Shown here one piece after another: positions 27,790 through 36,635 of a stretch of 64,000 bases of DNA (the first letter of the stretch is position 1; every line of letters begins with the position of its first letter). The notes under the pieces are model-generated. The model was not told where the DNA came from and searched no databases. It worked only from the letters and a program-made list of their open reading frames with translations. Both the position numbers and the translations under genes were made by a program. Location: positions 1-64,000 of the forward strand of contig NZ_JBOCEG010000007.1 of the NCBI RefSeq assembly GCF_050586465.1, read 5' to 3'. The DNA comes from CAJXYS01 sp913063035. Lineage in GTDB: Bacteria; Pseudomonadota; Alphaproteobacteria; Rhodobacterales; Rhodobacteraceae.

Positions 27790-28216
27790 CGCCTTGTTCC
27801 TGTTGCTCGTGTTCGCGCGCCAGCGCCGCGGCCAGCGCTTCGGGCCAGCGCACGGGCCGGCCCGTTTCCTTGTCGACGCAGACCAGCGTCGAGGTCATGG
27901 AAAGCCGCCGGTCCCCCCGGTCGCCGACGGCCTCGATGGCCAGGCCGGCGCTCGTGCGTCCGACCCGGGTCGGGCGCAGGCGAAACTCCAGCGCGTCGCC
28001 CAGCCGGCTCGGCGCGCTGAAATGCACCTCGATCGCAACGGTGGGAACCGACAGGCCCATCGGCCCGTGGATCGCCGCGAAAGAGGTGCCGAGCCGCTGG
28101 TCGAACCAGGCCTCCACGGTGGCATTCAGCATCTCGAAATAGCGCGGGTAGAAAACGATCCCCGCCGGGTCGCAATGCTGGAAAAGCACGTCCTGGCGAT
28201 GCGTGAAACCCGCCAT
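27782..28216 (-). CDS. acyl-CoA thioesterase, 4HBT hotdog family
   Basis: 144-residue hotdog-fold thioesterase. The 4-hydroxybenzoyl-CoA thioesterase motif is clear in CDPAGIVFYPRYFEMLNATVEAWFD, with the catalytic aspartate D17 approximately. It would hydrolyse an aryl- or acyl-CoA, here plausibly to release CoA from stalled anthraniloyl-CoA intermediates. It starts 1 base after livF ends and overlaps the RidA gene, so it is co-transcribed with the importer. The 4HBT subtype suits an aromatic-CoA cluster. Confidence 0.9.
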   Translation of the reverse strand: MAGFTHRQDVLFQHCDPAGIVFYPRYFEMLNATVEAWFDQRLGTSFAAIHGPMGLSVPTVAIEVHFSAPSRLGDALEFRLRPTRVGRTSAGLAIEAVGDRGDRRLSMTSTLVCVDKETGRPVRWPEALAAALAREHEQQEQGDA

Positions 28217-28217
28217 C

Positions 28218-28907
28218 TCAGACCCCCAGGTAGCGTTCGGTCAGGTCCGGCGTCAGCGCACCGGTCACCCCGGTCCAGACATCCGTACCGCGTTCCAGGA
28301 TCACCGCGCGGTCGGCCACGGCGGCGAGTTCCTTCATCGACTTGTCGACCAGAAGGATCGACAACGCCCCGCCCTTGAGCTGGCGCAGCGCCGCCCAGAT
28401 TTCCTGGCGCACGACGGGGGCAAGCCCCTCGGTCGCCTCGTCGAGCAGCATCAGCCGCGGGTTCGTCATCAGCGCGCGCCCGATGGCCAGCATCTGCTGC
28501 TCCCCGCCCGACAGCGTGGCGGCCTTCTGGCCGCGCCGTTCGGCCAGGCGCGGGAACAGCGCGGTCACGCGGTCCATGTCCCAGGGACCGGGCCGCGCCG
28601 CGGCGGTCAGGTTCTCGGTCACGGTCAGGTTGGGAAAGCAGCGTCGCCCCTCGGGCACCAGCCCCAGCCCCATCCGCGCCGCCTTGTGCGAGGGCGTCCG
28701 CGCCAGGTCGGCACCGGCGAAGGCGATGCGTCCGCCGGTATGCGGCAGCATCCGGCAGACGGTGCGGATCGTGGTGGTCTTGCCCATGCCGTTGCGCCCC
28801 ATCAGGGCCACGACCTCGCCCTCGGCCACGGACAGGCTGACGCCGAACAGCGCCTGCACATGGCCGTAATGGGCGGTGACGCGGTCCAGCTCGAGCAGCG
28901 CGGTCAT
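28218..28907 (-). CDS. livF: branched-chain-type ABC transporter ATPase LivF
   Basis: 229-residue ATPase of the HAAT (Liv) importer family. Walker A is GRNGMGKTTTIR, the signature LSGGEQQMLAIGRAL and Walker B LMLLDEATEGLAP, all typical of LivF. It overlaps livG by 4 bases and is the last of the five importer genes. With LivG it powers uptake through LivHM. Confidence 0.94.
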   Translation of the reverse strand: MTALLELDRVTAHYGHVQALFGVSLSVAEGEVVALMGRNGMGKTTTIRTVCRMLPHTGGRIAFAGADLARTPSHKAARMGLGLVPEGRRCFPNLTVTENLTAAARPGPWDMDRVTALFPRLAERRGQKAATLSGGEQQMLAIGRALMTNPRLMLLDEATEGLAPVVRQEIWAALRQLKGGALSILLVDKSMKELAAVADRAVILERGTDVWTGVTGALTPDLTERYLGV

Positions 28908-29653
28908 GCGTCCTCTCCCAGGTAGGCAGACTGCACGTCCGCGTTGGCACGGATCTCGTCGACCGTGCCGGTCGCGATGATCCGCCCGTAGACCAGCACC
29001 GAGATCCGGTCGGCCAGCGCGAAGACCGCGTCCATGTCGTGTTCCACCAGCAGAATCGGCGCCTCCTCGCGTAGATCGCTCAGGATGGCGGTCAGCTGCC
29101 GGGATCCCTCGGGGCCCATCCCCGCCATCGGCTCGTCCAGCAGGAAAGCCTGCGGGCGCAGCGCGAGCGCCATGGCAATCTCGAGCTTGCGGCGCTCCCC
29201 GTGGCTGAGATCGGCCGCCGGGACGGCCTCGCGCCCCTCCAGCCCGGCATGGGCGATGTGAAACCGCGCGGGATCGACCAGCGCGGCATCGCCGAGCGCG
29301 GGCCGCAGGAACCGGAAGCTTTCGCCGCTGGCCCCCTGCACGGCCAGCGCCACGTTCTGCAACACCGTGAATTCCGGCATCACCGAAGACACCTGGAAGC
29401 TGCGCGCCAGCCCGAGCCGCGCCCGCGCCGGCGCGTCGAGCGTGCCGATCTCCTGGCCCTCGAAGCGGATCGAGCCGGCGTCGTGGCGCAACTCGCCGAC
29501 GATCTGCTTGATCAGCGTGGATTTCCCCGCCCCGTTCGGCCCGATCAGCGCATGGATCTCGCCCGGCACAAGGTCGAGAGAGACCGCGTCGGTCGCCTTG
29601 AGCGCCCCGAAGCTCTTGCTGAGGCCCCGGATCTGCAGGATCGGATCAGCCAT
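28904..29653 (-). CDS. livG: branched-chain-type ABC transporter ATPase LivG
   Basis: 249-residue second ATPase of the Liv-type importer. Walker A GPNGAGKSTLIKQI, signature LSHGERRKLEIAMAL (the LivG form LSxGxRR), Walker B FLLDEPMAGMGPEG and switch histidine VEHDMDAVF. It overlaps livM by 8 bases and livF by 4, so translation of the group is coupled. Confidence 0.94.
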   Translation of the reverse strand: MADPILQIRGLSKSFGALKATDAVSLDLVPGEIHALIGPNGAGKSTLIKQIVGELRHDAGSIRFEGQEIGTLDAPARARLGLARSFQVSSVMPEFTVLQNVALAVQGASGESFRFLRPALGDAALVDPARFHIAHAGLEGREAVPAADLSHGERRKLEIAMALALRPQAFLLDEPMAGMGPEGSRQLTAILSDLREEAPILLVEHDMDAVFALADRISVLVYGRIIATGTVDEIRANADVQSAYLGEDA

Positions 29654-30626
29654 CGCGCGCCTCCTTGGAGAGCACGCCGATCAACCCGCCGCGCGCGAAG
29701 AGTACCACGACCAGCAGCAACAGCCCGAGCAGCGCCTGCCAGTACTCGCTGACGCCCCCGAGAAGATGCTCGAGCAGGATGAAGAGCCCCGCCCCGGCGA
29801 TGGGGCCGTAGAGCCGTCCCACCCCGCCCAGGATGACGAAGATCATGATCTCGCCGGACATGTGCCAGGACAGCATCTGCGGGCTGACGAAGCGGTTGAG
29901 ATCGGCATAGAGCGCCCCCGCCAGGCCCGTGATCATGCCCGAGATGACGAAGGCCGTCAGGCGGATGCCGAAGGGCCGGATGCCCAGGCTCACCACCCGC
30001 TGCGCGTTCTGCCGCGCCCCCATCAGCGCCAGGCCGAACCGCGACCGGCGGATCGCCCAGGAAAGCGCCAGCGCCCCGGCCAGCAGGACCAGGCAGATCG
30101 CGAAGAACTGGATCGGGTCGAAGGTGTTGGCGCCCGGAAAGGTGTTTCGGACGTAGAAGGACAGCCCGTCCTCGCCGCCATAGGCCGGCCAGGAGATGGC
30201 GAAATAATAGAGCATCTGCGCAAAGGCGAGCGTGACCATGATGAAGTAGACGCCGCTCGTGCGCAGGCTGAGCGCGCCGATCAACGCCGCCGCCAGCCCC
30301 GCCACGAGCATCGCCACCGGCCAGATCGCCAGCATCTCGTTGGTGCCTTCGATGGTGAAGGGCAGCGTGGTCACCGGCATGGCGTTCGCCTCGTGCCAGG
30401 CCAGGATCCCGGCGACATAGCCGCCCAGCCCGAAAAAGGCGGCGTGGCCGAAGGATATCAGCCCGCCCAGCCCCAGCGCCAGGTTCAGCCCGACGCCCGC
30501 CAGCGCGAAGATCGCCACCTTCGTGGCCAGCGTGATGACGAAGGGCTCGCCCGCGGCCAGCGCCCAGAGCGGCACAGCGACCAGGGCCGCGAGGAGCACG
30601 GCGTTGATCCAGCTTTCGCGCAGCAT
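29646..30626 (-). CDS. livM: branched-chain-type ABC transporter permease LivM
   Basis: 326-residue inner-membrane permease with about 9-10 helices, including VAIFALAGVGLNLALGLGGLIS and SFGHAAFFGLGGYVAG, the LivM signature. The open frame continues upstream into livH, but the family start is MLRESWINA, whose ATG shares one base with the livH stop (TGATG). The C-terminus LFARGGLIGVLSKEARDG is typical. It pairs with LivH. Confidence 0.93.
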   Translation of the reverse strand: MLRESWINAVLLAALVAVPLWALAAGEPFVITLATKVAIFALAGVGLNLALGLGGLISFGHAAFFGLGGYVAGILAWHEANAMPVTTLPFTIEGTNEMLAIWPVAMLVAGLAAALIGALSLRTSGVYFIMVTLAFAQMLYYFAISWPAYGGEDGLSFYVRNTFPGANTFDPIQFFAICLVLLAGALALSWAIRRSRFGLALMGARQNAQRVVSLGIRPFGIRLTAFVISGMITGLAGALYADLNRFVSPQMLSWHMSGEIMIFVILGGVGRLYGPIAGAGLFILLEHLLGGVSEYWQALLGLLLLVVVLFARGGLIGVLSKEARDG

Positions 30627-31546
30627 CAATGCGCCTCCCCGAAGAGCCCCTGCGGGCGGTAGATCAGCACGCCGGCCATCAGGATGTAGATCAGCATGGA
30701 GGCCAGCGCCGAACCGATGGCGGTGGCGTCGGAGGCGTCCATCACCGTGCCGAAGGCGACCGGCAGAAGCACCTTGCCCAGCGTGTCTGTCATCCCGACG
30801 AGCAGCGCGCCCACCAGCGCGCCCTTGATCGAGCCGATGCCGCCGATCACGATCACCACGAAGGCCAGGATCAGCACCGGCTCGCCCATGCCGACCTGGA
30901 CCGACTGGATGGTGCCGACCAGCGCCCCCGCCAGCCCCGCAAGCGCCGCGCCGAGCGCGAAGACCACCGTGTAGAGCTTGCGGATATCGACGCCGAGCGC
31001 GGCGATCATCTCGCGGTCGGACTCGCCCGCGCGGATCCGCACGCCCAGCCGCGTGCGGCCGATCAGCCAGAAGAGCCCGGCAGCCACCGCGAAGCCCGCG
31101 ACGATGATGGCCAGGCGGTAAAGCGAATACTCGATCCCGCCCGGCAGGGTGACTGCGCCCGACAGGACCTCGGGCACCGAGAGATAGAGCGGGAAGGATC
31201 CGAAGAGCCAGCGCGTGCCCTCCGAAAAGACCAGGATCAGCGCGAAGGTGGCCAGCACCTGGTCGAGATGGTCGCGGTCGTAGAGCCGCCGGATCACGGC
31301 GACCTCGACCAGCGCGCCGGCGGCCGCCGCGGCGGCGAGGCTCGCCGCCAGCCCCAGCCAGAACGAGCCCGTCGCCGCCGCGACGCCGGCACAGGCGAAG
31401 GCGCCCACCATGTAGAGCGAGCCATGCGCGAGATTGATCAGCCCCATGACCCCGAAGACCAGCGTCAGCCCGGCCGCCATGAGAAAGAGCATTACCCCGT
31501 ATTGCAGGCCGTTCAGGACCTGCTCGATCAAGAGCATCACCGACAT
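30626..31546 (-). CDS. livH: branched-chain-type ABC transporter permease LivH
   Basis: 306-residue permease with about 8 helices. MLLIEQVLNGLQYGVMLFLM and GLTLVFGVMGLINLAHGSLYMVG are LivH hallmarks, and it ends with the common YRPQGLFGEAH. It follows livJ after 53 bases that contain a 9-bp-stem hairpin, so its expression may be lower than that of the binding protein. Confidence 0.94.
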   Translation of the reverse strand: MSVMLLIEQVLNGLQYGVMLFLMAAGLTLVFGVMGLINLAHGSLYMVGAFACAGVAAATGSFWLGLAASLAAAAAAGALVEVAVIRRLYDRDHLDQVLATFALILVFSEGTRWLFGSFPLYLSVPEVLSGAVTLPGGIEYSLYRLAIIVAGFAVAAGLFWLIGRTRLGVRIRAGESDREMIAALGVDIRKLYTVVFALGAALAGLAGALVGTIQSVQVGMGEPVLILAFVVIVIGGIGSIKGALVGALLVGMTDTLGKVLLPVAFGTVMDASDATAIGSALASMLIYILMAGVLIYRPQGLFGEAH

Positions 31547-31566
31547 GGAAGACGTCCCCGCGTCGC

Positions 31567-31589
31567 GGCGGGGGCACGCGGCCCCCGCC
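31567..31589 (-). terminator. livJ-livH intercistronic hairpin
   Basis: Perfect 9-bp GC stem GGCGGGGGC / GCCCCCGCC with a 5-base loop, 10 bases after the livJ stop and 20 before the livH start. It has no T-run. It is a candidate attenuator or mRNA stabiliser that raises binding-protein over permease levels. Confidence 0.65.
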
Positions 31590-31599
31590 CCGGTTCAGA

Positions 31600-32739
31600 T
31601 TACATGTTGCACTCTGCGGCGTAGGCGTCGCCGCGATCCTCGAGCGCGACCCCGACGATCTTGTTGGTGAAAACGTCGCCTTCCTGGATCACCTCGCGGA
31701 CATAGATGTCCTGGATCGGGTGATGGTTGGTGTTGAAGGCGAAATCACCGCGGGTCGAGGCGAAATCGGCCTCCTTAAGGGCGGCGCGGAAGGCGTCCTG
31801 GTCCGCCACGTCGGCCTTTTCCATCGCCGAGAGCAGCAGGTTCGCCGTGTCGTAACCCTGGCTGGCATAGAGCGAGGGCAGCCGGCCGTATTCCTCCTGG
31901 AAGGCGGCGACGAAGGTCCGGTTGGCCGCGTTGTCCAGATCCTTGGACCACTGCGAGGTGTTCTTGACCCCGAGCGCGGCCGCGCCCACGGCCTGCAGAA
32001 TGCCCTGGTCGAAGCTGAAGGCCGGCCCGACCAGCGGGATGTCGACGCCGGACTCGGCATATTGCTTCATGAAGGCGATGCCCATGCCGCCCGGCAGGAA
32101 GAAGAACACGCTGTCGGCCCCGCTCGCGCGGATCTGCGCGATCTCCGAGGCATAGTCGCTCTGGCCGAGCTTGGTGTAGACCTCGCCGGCGAGATCGCCC
32201 TCGTAGAAGCGCTTGTAACCGGCCAGCGCGTCCTGGCCGGCCGGGTAGTTCGGCGCCATGATGAAGCTGTTGGAGAAACCCGCGTCGTTGGCATAGGCGC
32301 CGGCGGCCTCGTGCAGGTTGTCGTTCTGCCAGGCCACGTTGAAATAGTTCTCGTGGCAGCGTGCCCCGGCCAGCGCCGAGGGCCCGGCATTGGGCGAGAG
32401 GTAGAACTTGCCCTGCGCGGTCGCCGCCGGCACCACGGCCATGGCGAGGTTCGACCAGATGATGCCGGTCAGGACGTCCACCTGTTCGGACTGGATCATC
32501 TTGTCGGCCAGCTGCACCGCCACGTCGGGCTTGCGCTGGTCGTCCTCGACGATCAGTTCGACGCCGTCGGTCCCGGCCAGCTTCAGCGCCAGCTGGAAAC
32601 CGTCGCGCACGTCGATGCCGAGGCCCGCGCCCCCGCCCGACAGCGTGGTGATCATGCCGACCTTGACGTCCTCGGCCTGCGCCGGAACGGCCAGGGCCAG
32701 GGCGGTCATCGCCGCGGCGGTCGATTTCAATAGGTTCAT
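31600..32739 (-). CDS. Liv-type ABC transporter substrate-binding protein
   Basis: 379-residue periplasmic protein of the HAAT/LivJ family. The signal peptide MNLLKSTAAAMTALALAVPAQA is cut before EDVKVGMIT. TLSGGGAGLGIDVRDGFQLAL is the family ligand-site start, and GARCHENYFNVAWQND carries one cysteine that may pair with the C-terminal Cys in AAECNM. Homologues linked to aromatic catabolism bind aromatic acids or amino acids instead of leucine. Position directly after kynA-kynU suggests tryptophan, kynurenine or anthranilate as the ligand, which is inference. GGGAG precedes the start. The 246-base gap upstream may hold a separate promoter. Confidence 0.9.
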   Translation of the reverse strand: MNLLKSTAAAMTALALAVPAQAEDVKVGMITTLSGGGAGLGIDVRDGFQLALKLAGTDGVELIVEDDQRKPDVAVQLADKMIQSEQVDVLTGIIWSNLAMAVVPAATAQGKFYLSPNAGPSALAGARCHENYFNVAWQNDNLHEAAGAYANDAGFSNSFIMAPNYPAGQDALAGYKRFYEGDLAGEVYTKLGQSDYASEIAQIRASGADSVFFFLPGGMGIAFMKQYAESGVDIPLVGPAFSFDQGILQAVGAAALGVKNTSQWSKDLDNAANRTFVAAFQEEYGRLPSLYASQGYDTANLLLSAMEKADVADQDAFRAALKEADFASTRGDFAFNTNHHPIQDIYVREVIQEGDVFTNKIVGVALEDRGDAYAAECNM

Positions 32740-32985
32740 TTTTTCGCTCCCTGTTGTCGTCTCGTCGTTCTTGCCCTTGCGGGCGGCGCGGGCCGGCCGG
32801 GCGGCCCGCCTCCGGCTCTAGAGTTGCGCGGGTGGCGCCGGAAAGTCCACCGCGCGATGACCGGGGTCCGGTCCGATCCCGCCCGCGAGACCGCGGCCGA
32901 TCGGCCCCCCGTCGCGCGCCGGGTTATCCGGCACGCCTGCCTTCAAGGTCTTTCCCGTTCTTTTCCATGTTCTTAAAAGACCTCC
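32740..32985. other. 246-bp gap between kynA and livJ-like gene
   Basis: The longest gap inside the minus-strand train. It holds a 7-bp dyad GCGGGCC / GGCCCGC (32788-32809) and, next to kynA, a locally AT-rich stretch (about 32945-32990) that includes GGAGG and a 14-codon open frame (32968 to 32924). No convincing -35/-10 pair was found. It may hold an internal promoter for the importer genes or a processing site. Confidence 0.5.
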
Positions 32986-33825
32986 TTAAAGCTGTGTCCG
33001 CAGATGCCAGAGCTCGGGAAACAGTTCCACCTCCAGCATGCGCTTCAGGTAGCTGACGCCCCCGGTCCCGCCGGTCCCCCGCTTGAAGCCGATCACGCGC
33101 TCGACCGCGGTGACATGGTTGAAGCGCCAGCGGCGGAAATAGTCCTCGAAATCCACCAGCTTCTCGGCCAGTTCGTACAGCGTCCAGTGAGCCTCCGGCG
33201 CGCGATAGACCGCGGCCCAGGCGGCCTCGACGCCCGGGTCCGCCCGGTAGGGCTGCGCGACGTCGCGCGCCAGTACCGCCCCGGGCACCGCGATGCCCCC
33301 GCGCGACAGGCAGGCCAGCGCCGCGTCGTAGAGGCTCGGGCGGGCCAGTTCGGCGGTCAGCGCCGCGTGGATATCCGCGCGATGGGCGTGCGGGCGCAGC
33401 ATCGCCGGGTTGCGGTTGCCCACGGTGAACTCGATCAGCCGGTATTGCCAGGACTGGAAGCCCGAGGACTGCCCGAGGCTCTCGCGGAACTCGGTATACT
33501 CGCTCGGGGTCATGGTGCGCAGCACGTCCCAGGCGCTGTTCAGCTGCTCGAAGATGCGCGCCACCCGCGACAGCATCTTGAAGGCCGGGCGCAGATCGTC
33601 GGCCGCGATCGCGGCGCGCGCGGCGCCCAGCTCGTGCAACGCAAGGCGCATCCACAGCTCCGAGGTCTGGTGCTGGACGATGAACAGCATCTCGTCATGC
33701 GCGTCCGACAGCGGCGCCTGCGCCGTCAGCACCCGGTCGAGCTGCAGGTAATCGCCATAGGACATGCGCCCGTCGAAGGCCATCTCGGCGCCCTCGCGGG
33801 CCGGATCGTAGGGCGTGCCGCTCAT
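32986..33825 (-). CDS. kynA: tryptophan 2,3-dioxygenase
   Basis: Haem dioxygenase that opens the indole ring of L-tryptophan to N-formylkynurenine, the first step of the kynurenine pathway. The product is 279 residues, as in other bacterial enzymes. The proximal haem ligand is H237 (RRWRFNHVTAVERV), the active-site base H52 (FIVQHQTSELW), and the substrate loop GTGGTGG covers 250-256. The start MSGTPYDPA overlaps the kynureninase stop by 4 bases (ATGA); longer open frames run into kynU. It is the last enzyme gene of the catabolic block before the importer. Confidence 0.96.
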   Translation of the reverse strand: MSGTPYDPAREGAEMAFDGRMSYGDYLQLDRVLTAQAPLSDAHDEMLFIVQHQTSELWMRLALHELGAARAAIAADDLRPAFKMLSRVARIFEQLNSAWDVLRTMTPSEYTEFRESLGQSSGFQSWQYRLIEFTVGNRNPAMLRPHAHRADIHAALTAELARPSLYDAALACLSRGGIAVPGAVLARDVAQPYRADPGVEAAWAAVYRAPEAHWTLYELAEKLVDFEDYFRRWRFNHVTAVERVIGFKRGTGGTGGVSYLKRMLEVELFPELWHLRTQL

Positions 33826-35015
33826 GTCACCGCGCTCCGCCGGTGATAGGCGGGCCTGTCCCAGGCGCCGGTCGCCATGATCCGGGCGAGGATCTCCACC
33901 GCGCGGTCCACGTCGGTCGCGTCGATATAGAGCGGCGTGAAGCCGAAACGCATGATGTCGGGCGCGCGGAAATCGCCGATGACGCCCGCGGCGATCAGCG
34001 CCTGCATCGCGGCATAGCCATGAGCGAAGCGAAAGCTCACCTGGCTGCCGCGCGCCGCCGCGTCCCGCGGGCTGGCCAGCGCCAGCTGCGGGCAGGCCGC
34101 CTCCACCCCGGCGATGAAGCGCTCGCACAGCGCCACCGACCGCACCCGCAGGTCGTCGAGATCCACCGCGTCCCAGACCTTCAGCGCCTCTTCCAGCACG
34201 CTCATCTGGATCACGGGCGGCGTGCCGACCCGCATCCGCGCGACCCCGCGGGCCGGCCGGTAGGACGGGTCGAAGGCGAAGGGCGCTTCGTGGCCGAGCC
34301 AGCCCGACAGCGCCGGGCGCGCGGTGGCGGCGTGATCGGGGCGGACATAGATGAAGGCTGGCGCGCCCGGCCCGCCGTTGAGATACTTGTAGGTGCAGCC
34401 GGTGGCGAAATCCGCCCCCGTGCCCTTCAGGTCGACCGGCAGCGCGCCCGCGGAATGCGCCAGGTCCCAGAGCGCCAGCGCCCCGGCCGCATGCGCGGTC
34501 TCGGTGATCGCGGCCATGTCGTGCATCCGCCCGGTGCGGTAGTCGACATGGGTCAGCATGACGGCCGCGACCTCCTCGGTGATATGCGCGGCGACGTCGT
34601 CGGGCGCCACGACGCGCAGCTCGTAATCGGCGCCCAGCGTCTCCAGCAGCCCCTCGGCCATGTAGAGATCGGTCGGGAAATTGCCGCTGTCCGACAGCAC
34701 CACGCGGCGGTCCGGCCGCATCTCCAGCGCGCTCGCCAGCGCCTGGTAGACCTTGATCGACAGCGTGTCGCCCATCACCACCGTGCCCGGATCGGCCCCG
34801 ATGAGCCGCGCCACCCGGTCGCCCACCCGCGCCGGCTGGTCCATCCAGCCCGCCTTGTTCCACGCGGTGATCAGCATCTCGCCCCATTCCGCGGCGATCA
34901 CCTCCTGCGCGCGTTCGGCCGCGCCCAGGGGCAGCGGGCCGAGCGAGTTGCCGTCCAGGTAGATCACTCCCTCGGGCAGGTGGAACCGCGCCTTGGTGGC
35001 CGCGAAATCGGTCAT
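33822..35015 (-). CDS. kynU: kynureninase
   Basis: PLP enzyme that splits L-kynurenine into anthranilate and L-alanine. The product is 397 residues. IYLDGNSLGPLP at residues 18-29 is the family N-terminus, WDLAHSAGA at 183-191 carries the PLP aspartate, and the Schiff-base lysine is K210 in CTYKYLNGGPG. It is coupled at both ends by 4-base ATGA overlaps, with the CoA ligase upstream and kynA downstream. Its product is the probable substrate of that ligase. Confidence 0.96.
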   Translation of the reverse strand: MTDFAATKARFHLPEGVIYLDGNSLGPLPLGAAERAQEVIAAEWGEMLITAWNKAGWMDQPARVGDRVARLIGADPGTVVMGDTLSIKVYQALASALEMRPDRRVVLSDSGNFPTDLYMAEGLLETLGADYELRVVAPDDVAAHITEEVAAVMLTHVDYRTGRMHDMAAITETAHAAGALALWDLAHSAGALPVDLKGTGADFATGCTYKYLNGGPGAPAFIYVRPDHAATARPALSGWLGHEAPFAFDPSYRPARGVARMRVGTPPVIQMSVLEEALKVWDAVDLDDLRVRSVALCERFIAGVEAACPQLALASPRDAAARGSQVSFRFAHGYAAMQALIAAGVIGDFRAPDIMRFGFTPLYIDATDVDRAVEILARIMATGAWDRPAYHRRSAVT

Positions 35016-36634
35016 GCGTCGTCCTCTCTCAGCCGGAACCGCTGGATCTTGCCGGTCTGCGTCTTGGGCAAAGCCGCTGCGAAGACGATCCGGCGGGGGT
35101 ATTTGTAGGGCGCGATGGTGGCTTTCACATGCTCCTGCAGGCGCAGCACCGTCGCCGCGTCCGGCGCGACGCCCTCGGCCAGCACGACATGGGCTTCGAC
35201 GATCTGCCCGCGGTCCGGATCGGGCGCGCCCACGACGGCGCATTCCAGAACCGCCTCGTGAGCCAGCAGCGCCGCCTCCACCTCGGGGCCGGCGATGTTG
35301 TACCCCGAGCTCTGGATCATGTCGTCGTTCCGCGCAGCGAAGTGGAAATAGCCCTCCGCGTCCTGGCGGAAGGAATCGCCGGTGATGTTCCAGCCGTCCC
35401 GCACGTAGTGACGCTGGCGGGGATCGGCGAGGTAGCGGCACCCGGTCGGCCCGCGCACCGCCAGCCGGCCGACCTCGCCGCGCGGCAGTTCCGCCATTTG
35501 GTCGTCCACGATCTTCGCCTCGTAGCCGGTCACCGGTCTGCCGGTGCAGGCCGGGTGGCTGTCGCCGAACCGGTTCGAGATGAAGATATGCAGCATCTCC
35601 GTCGCCCCGATCCCGTCAAGCATCGGCTTGCCGGTCTTCTCCATCCACTCCTCGTAGACCGGCGCCGGCAGCGTCTCGCCGGCCGAGACCGCGGCGCGCA
35701 GGCTCGAAAGATCCGCGCCCTCCTCCATCGCCTTCAGCATCACCCGGTAGGCCGTCGGCGCGGTGAAGCAGACCGTGGCGCCGTGCTCCTCGATGATCTC
35801 GATCAGCTTCGGCGGCGAGGCGTTCTCCAGGAGCGCGGCCGACGCGCCGAAGCGCAGCGGGAAGACGGCCAGCCCGCCCAGGCCGAAGGTGAAGGCCAGC
35901 GGCGGCGAGCCCACGAACACGTCCTCCGGCGTGACGCCGAGAACCTCCTTGGCATAGCCGTCGGCGATGATCAGGATGTCGCGGTGGAAATGCATCGTCG
36001 CCTTGGGCGCGCCCGTCGTCCCGCTGGTGAAGCCCAGCAGCGCCACGTCGTCGCGCCCGGTTTCGACCGCGTCGAAGGTCACCGGCTTGGCGAGCGCGGC
36101 ACGGTCCAGCTCGGCATCGTGGTTCGCGGTGCCGTCGAAGCCCACGACCTGCTCGAGGAACCGACTCGCCTTGGCGCAGGCCACCATGTCCTCCATCAGG
36201 CGCGTGTCACAAACCGCCAGCCCGATCTCGGCCTTGTCGACGATCTGGCCCAGCTCACCGGCCCTGAGCAGCGGCATCGTGTTCACCACCACCGCGCCGG
36301 CCTTCGTCGCGGCGAGCCATGCCGCGACCATCGCGGGATTGTTCGCCGATCGGATCAGAACGCGATTCCCAGGCTTTACGCCATAATCCTCAACCAGGAC
36401 ATGGGCGATGCGGCTGGTCCAGTCGGCCAGTTCCTTGTAGGTCCGCCGCCGCCCGTTGCCGATCAGCGCCGTGCGGTCGCCGAACCCCTTTTCCACCATG
36501 CGATCGGTCAGTTCCACCGCCGCGTTCAGGCGCTCGGGATAGTCGAACCCGTCCAACAGCAGGTCCGGCCAGTCCGCCATCGGCGGCAGGTTGTCCCGCG
36601 CGAAGCTGTCCAGATGCGCGCTCGGCCCCAGCAT
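35012..36634 (-). CDS. 2-aminobenzoate (benzoate-type) CoA ligase
   Basis: 540-residue AMP-forming acyl-CoA synthetase that activates an aromatic acid to its CoA thioester with ATP. The P-loop is FTSGTTGAPKATMHFHRD, the A5-type motif LDGIGATEMLHIFISN is typical of benzoate/2-aminobenzoate ligases, and the C-terminal catalytic lysine lies in LPKTQTGKIQR. GGAGG precedes the start at 36634. The gene lies directly before kynU, which makes anthranilate, and in the same operon as the AbmA-like enzyme that would use anthraniloyl-CoA. Anthranilate is therefore the likely substrate; benzoate is the alternative. Confidence 0.9.
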   Translation of the reverse strand: MLGPSAHLDSFARDNLPPMADWPDLLLDGFDYPERLNAAVELTDRMVEKGFGDRTALIGNGRRRTYKELADWTSRIAHVLVEDYGVKPGNRVLIRSANNPAMVAAWLAATKAGAVVVNTMPLLRAGELGQIVDKAEIGLAVCDTRLMEDMVACAKASRFLEQVVGFDGTANHDAELDRAALAKPVTFDAVETGRDDVALLGFTSGTTGAPKATMHFHRDILIIADGYAKEVLGVTPEDVFVGSPPLAFTFGLGGLAVFPLRFGASAALLENASPPKLIEIIEEHGATVCFTAPTAYRVMLKAMEEGADLSSLRAAVSAGETLPAPVYEEWMEKTGKPMLDGIGATEMLHIFISNRFGDSHPACTGRPVTGYEAKIVDDQMAELPRGEVGRLAVRGPTGCRYLADPRQRHYVRDGWNITGDSFRQDAEGYFHFAARNDDMIQSSGYNIAGPEVEAALLAHEAVLECAVVGAPDPDRGQIVEAHVVLAEGVAPDAATVLRLQEHVKATIAPYKYPRRIVFAAALPKTQTGKIQRFRLREDDA

Positions 36635-36635
36635 G

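Noticed and set aside
28218..32739. Plain branched-chain amino-acid uptake as the role of the liv genes
   Set aside because: Family homology alone suggests it, but linkage to kynA/kynU and the anthraniloyl-CoA genes makes an aromatic ligand more likely; left open as a test.
32924..32968. 14-codon minus-strand frame (MEKNGKDLEGRRAG) with GGAGG upstream, before the livJ-like gene
   Set aside because: Good ribosome-binding site, but far too short to judge, with no run of regulatory codons to suggest a leader peptide. Kept only as a note in the gap entry.
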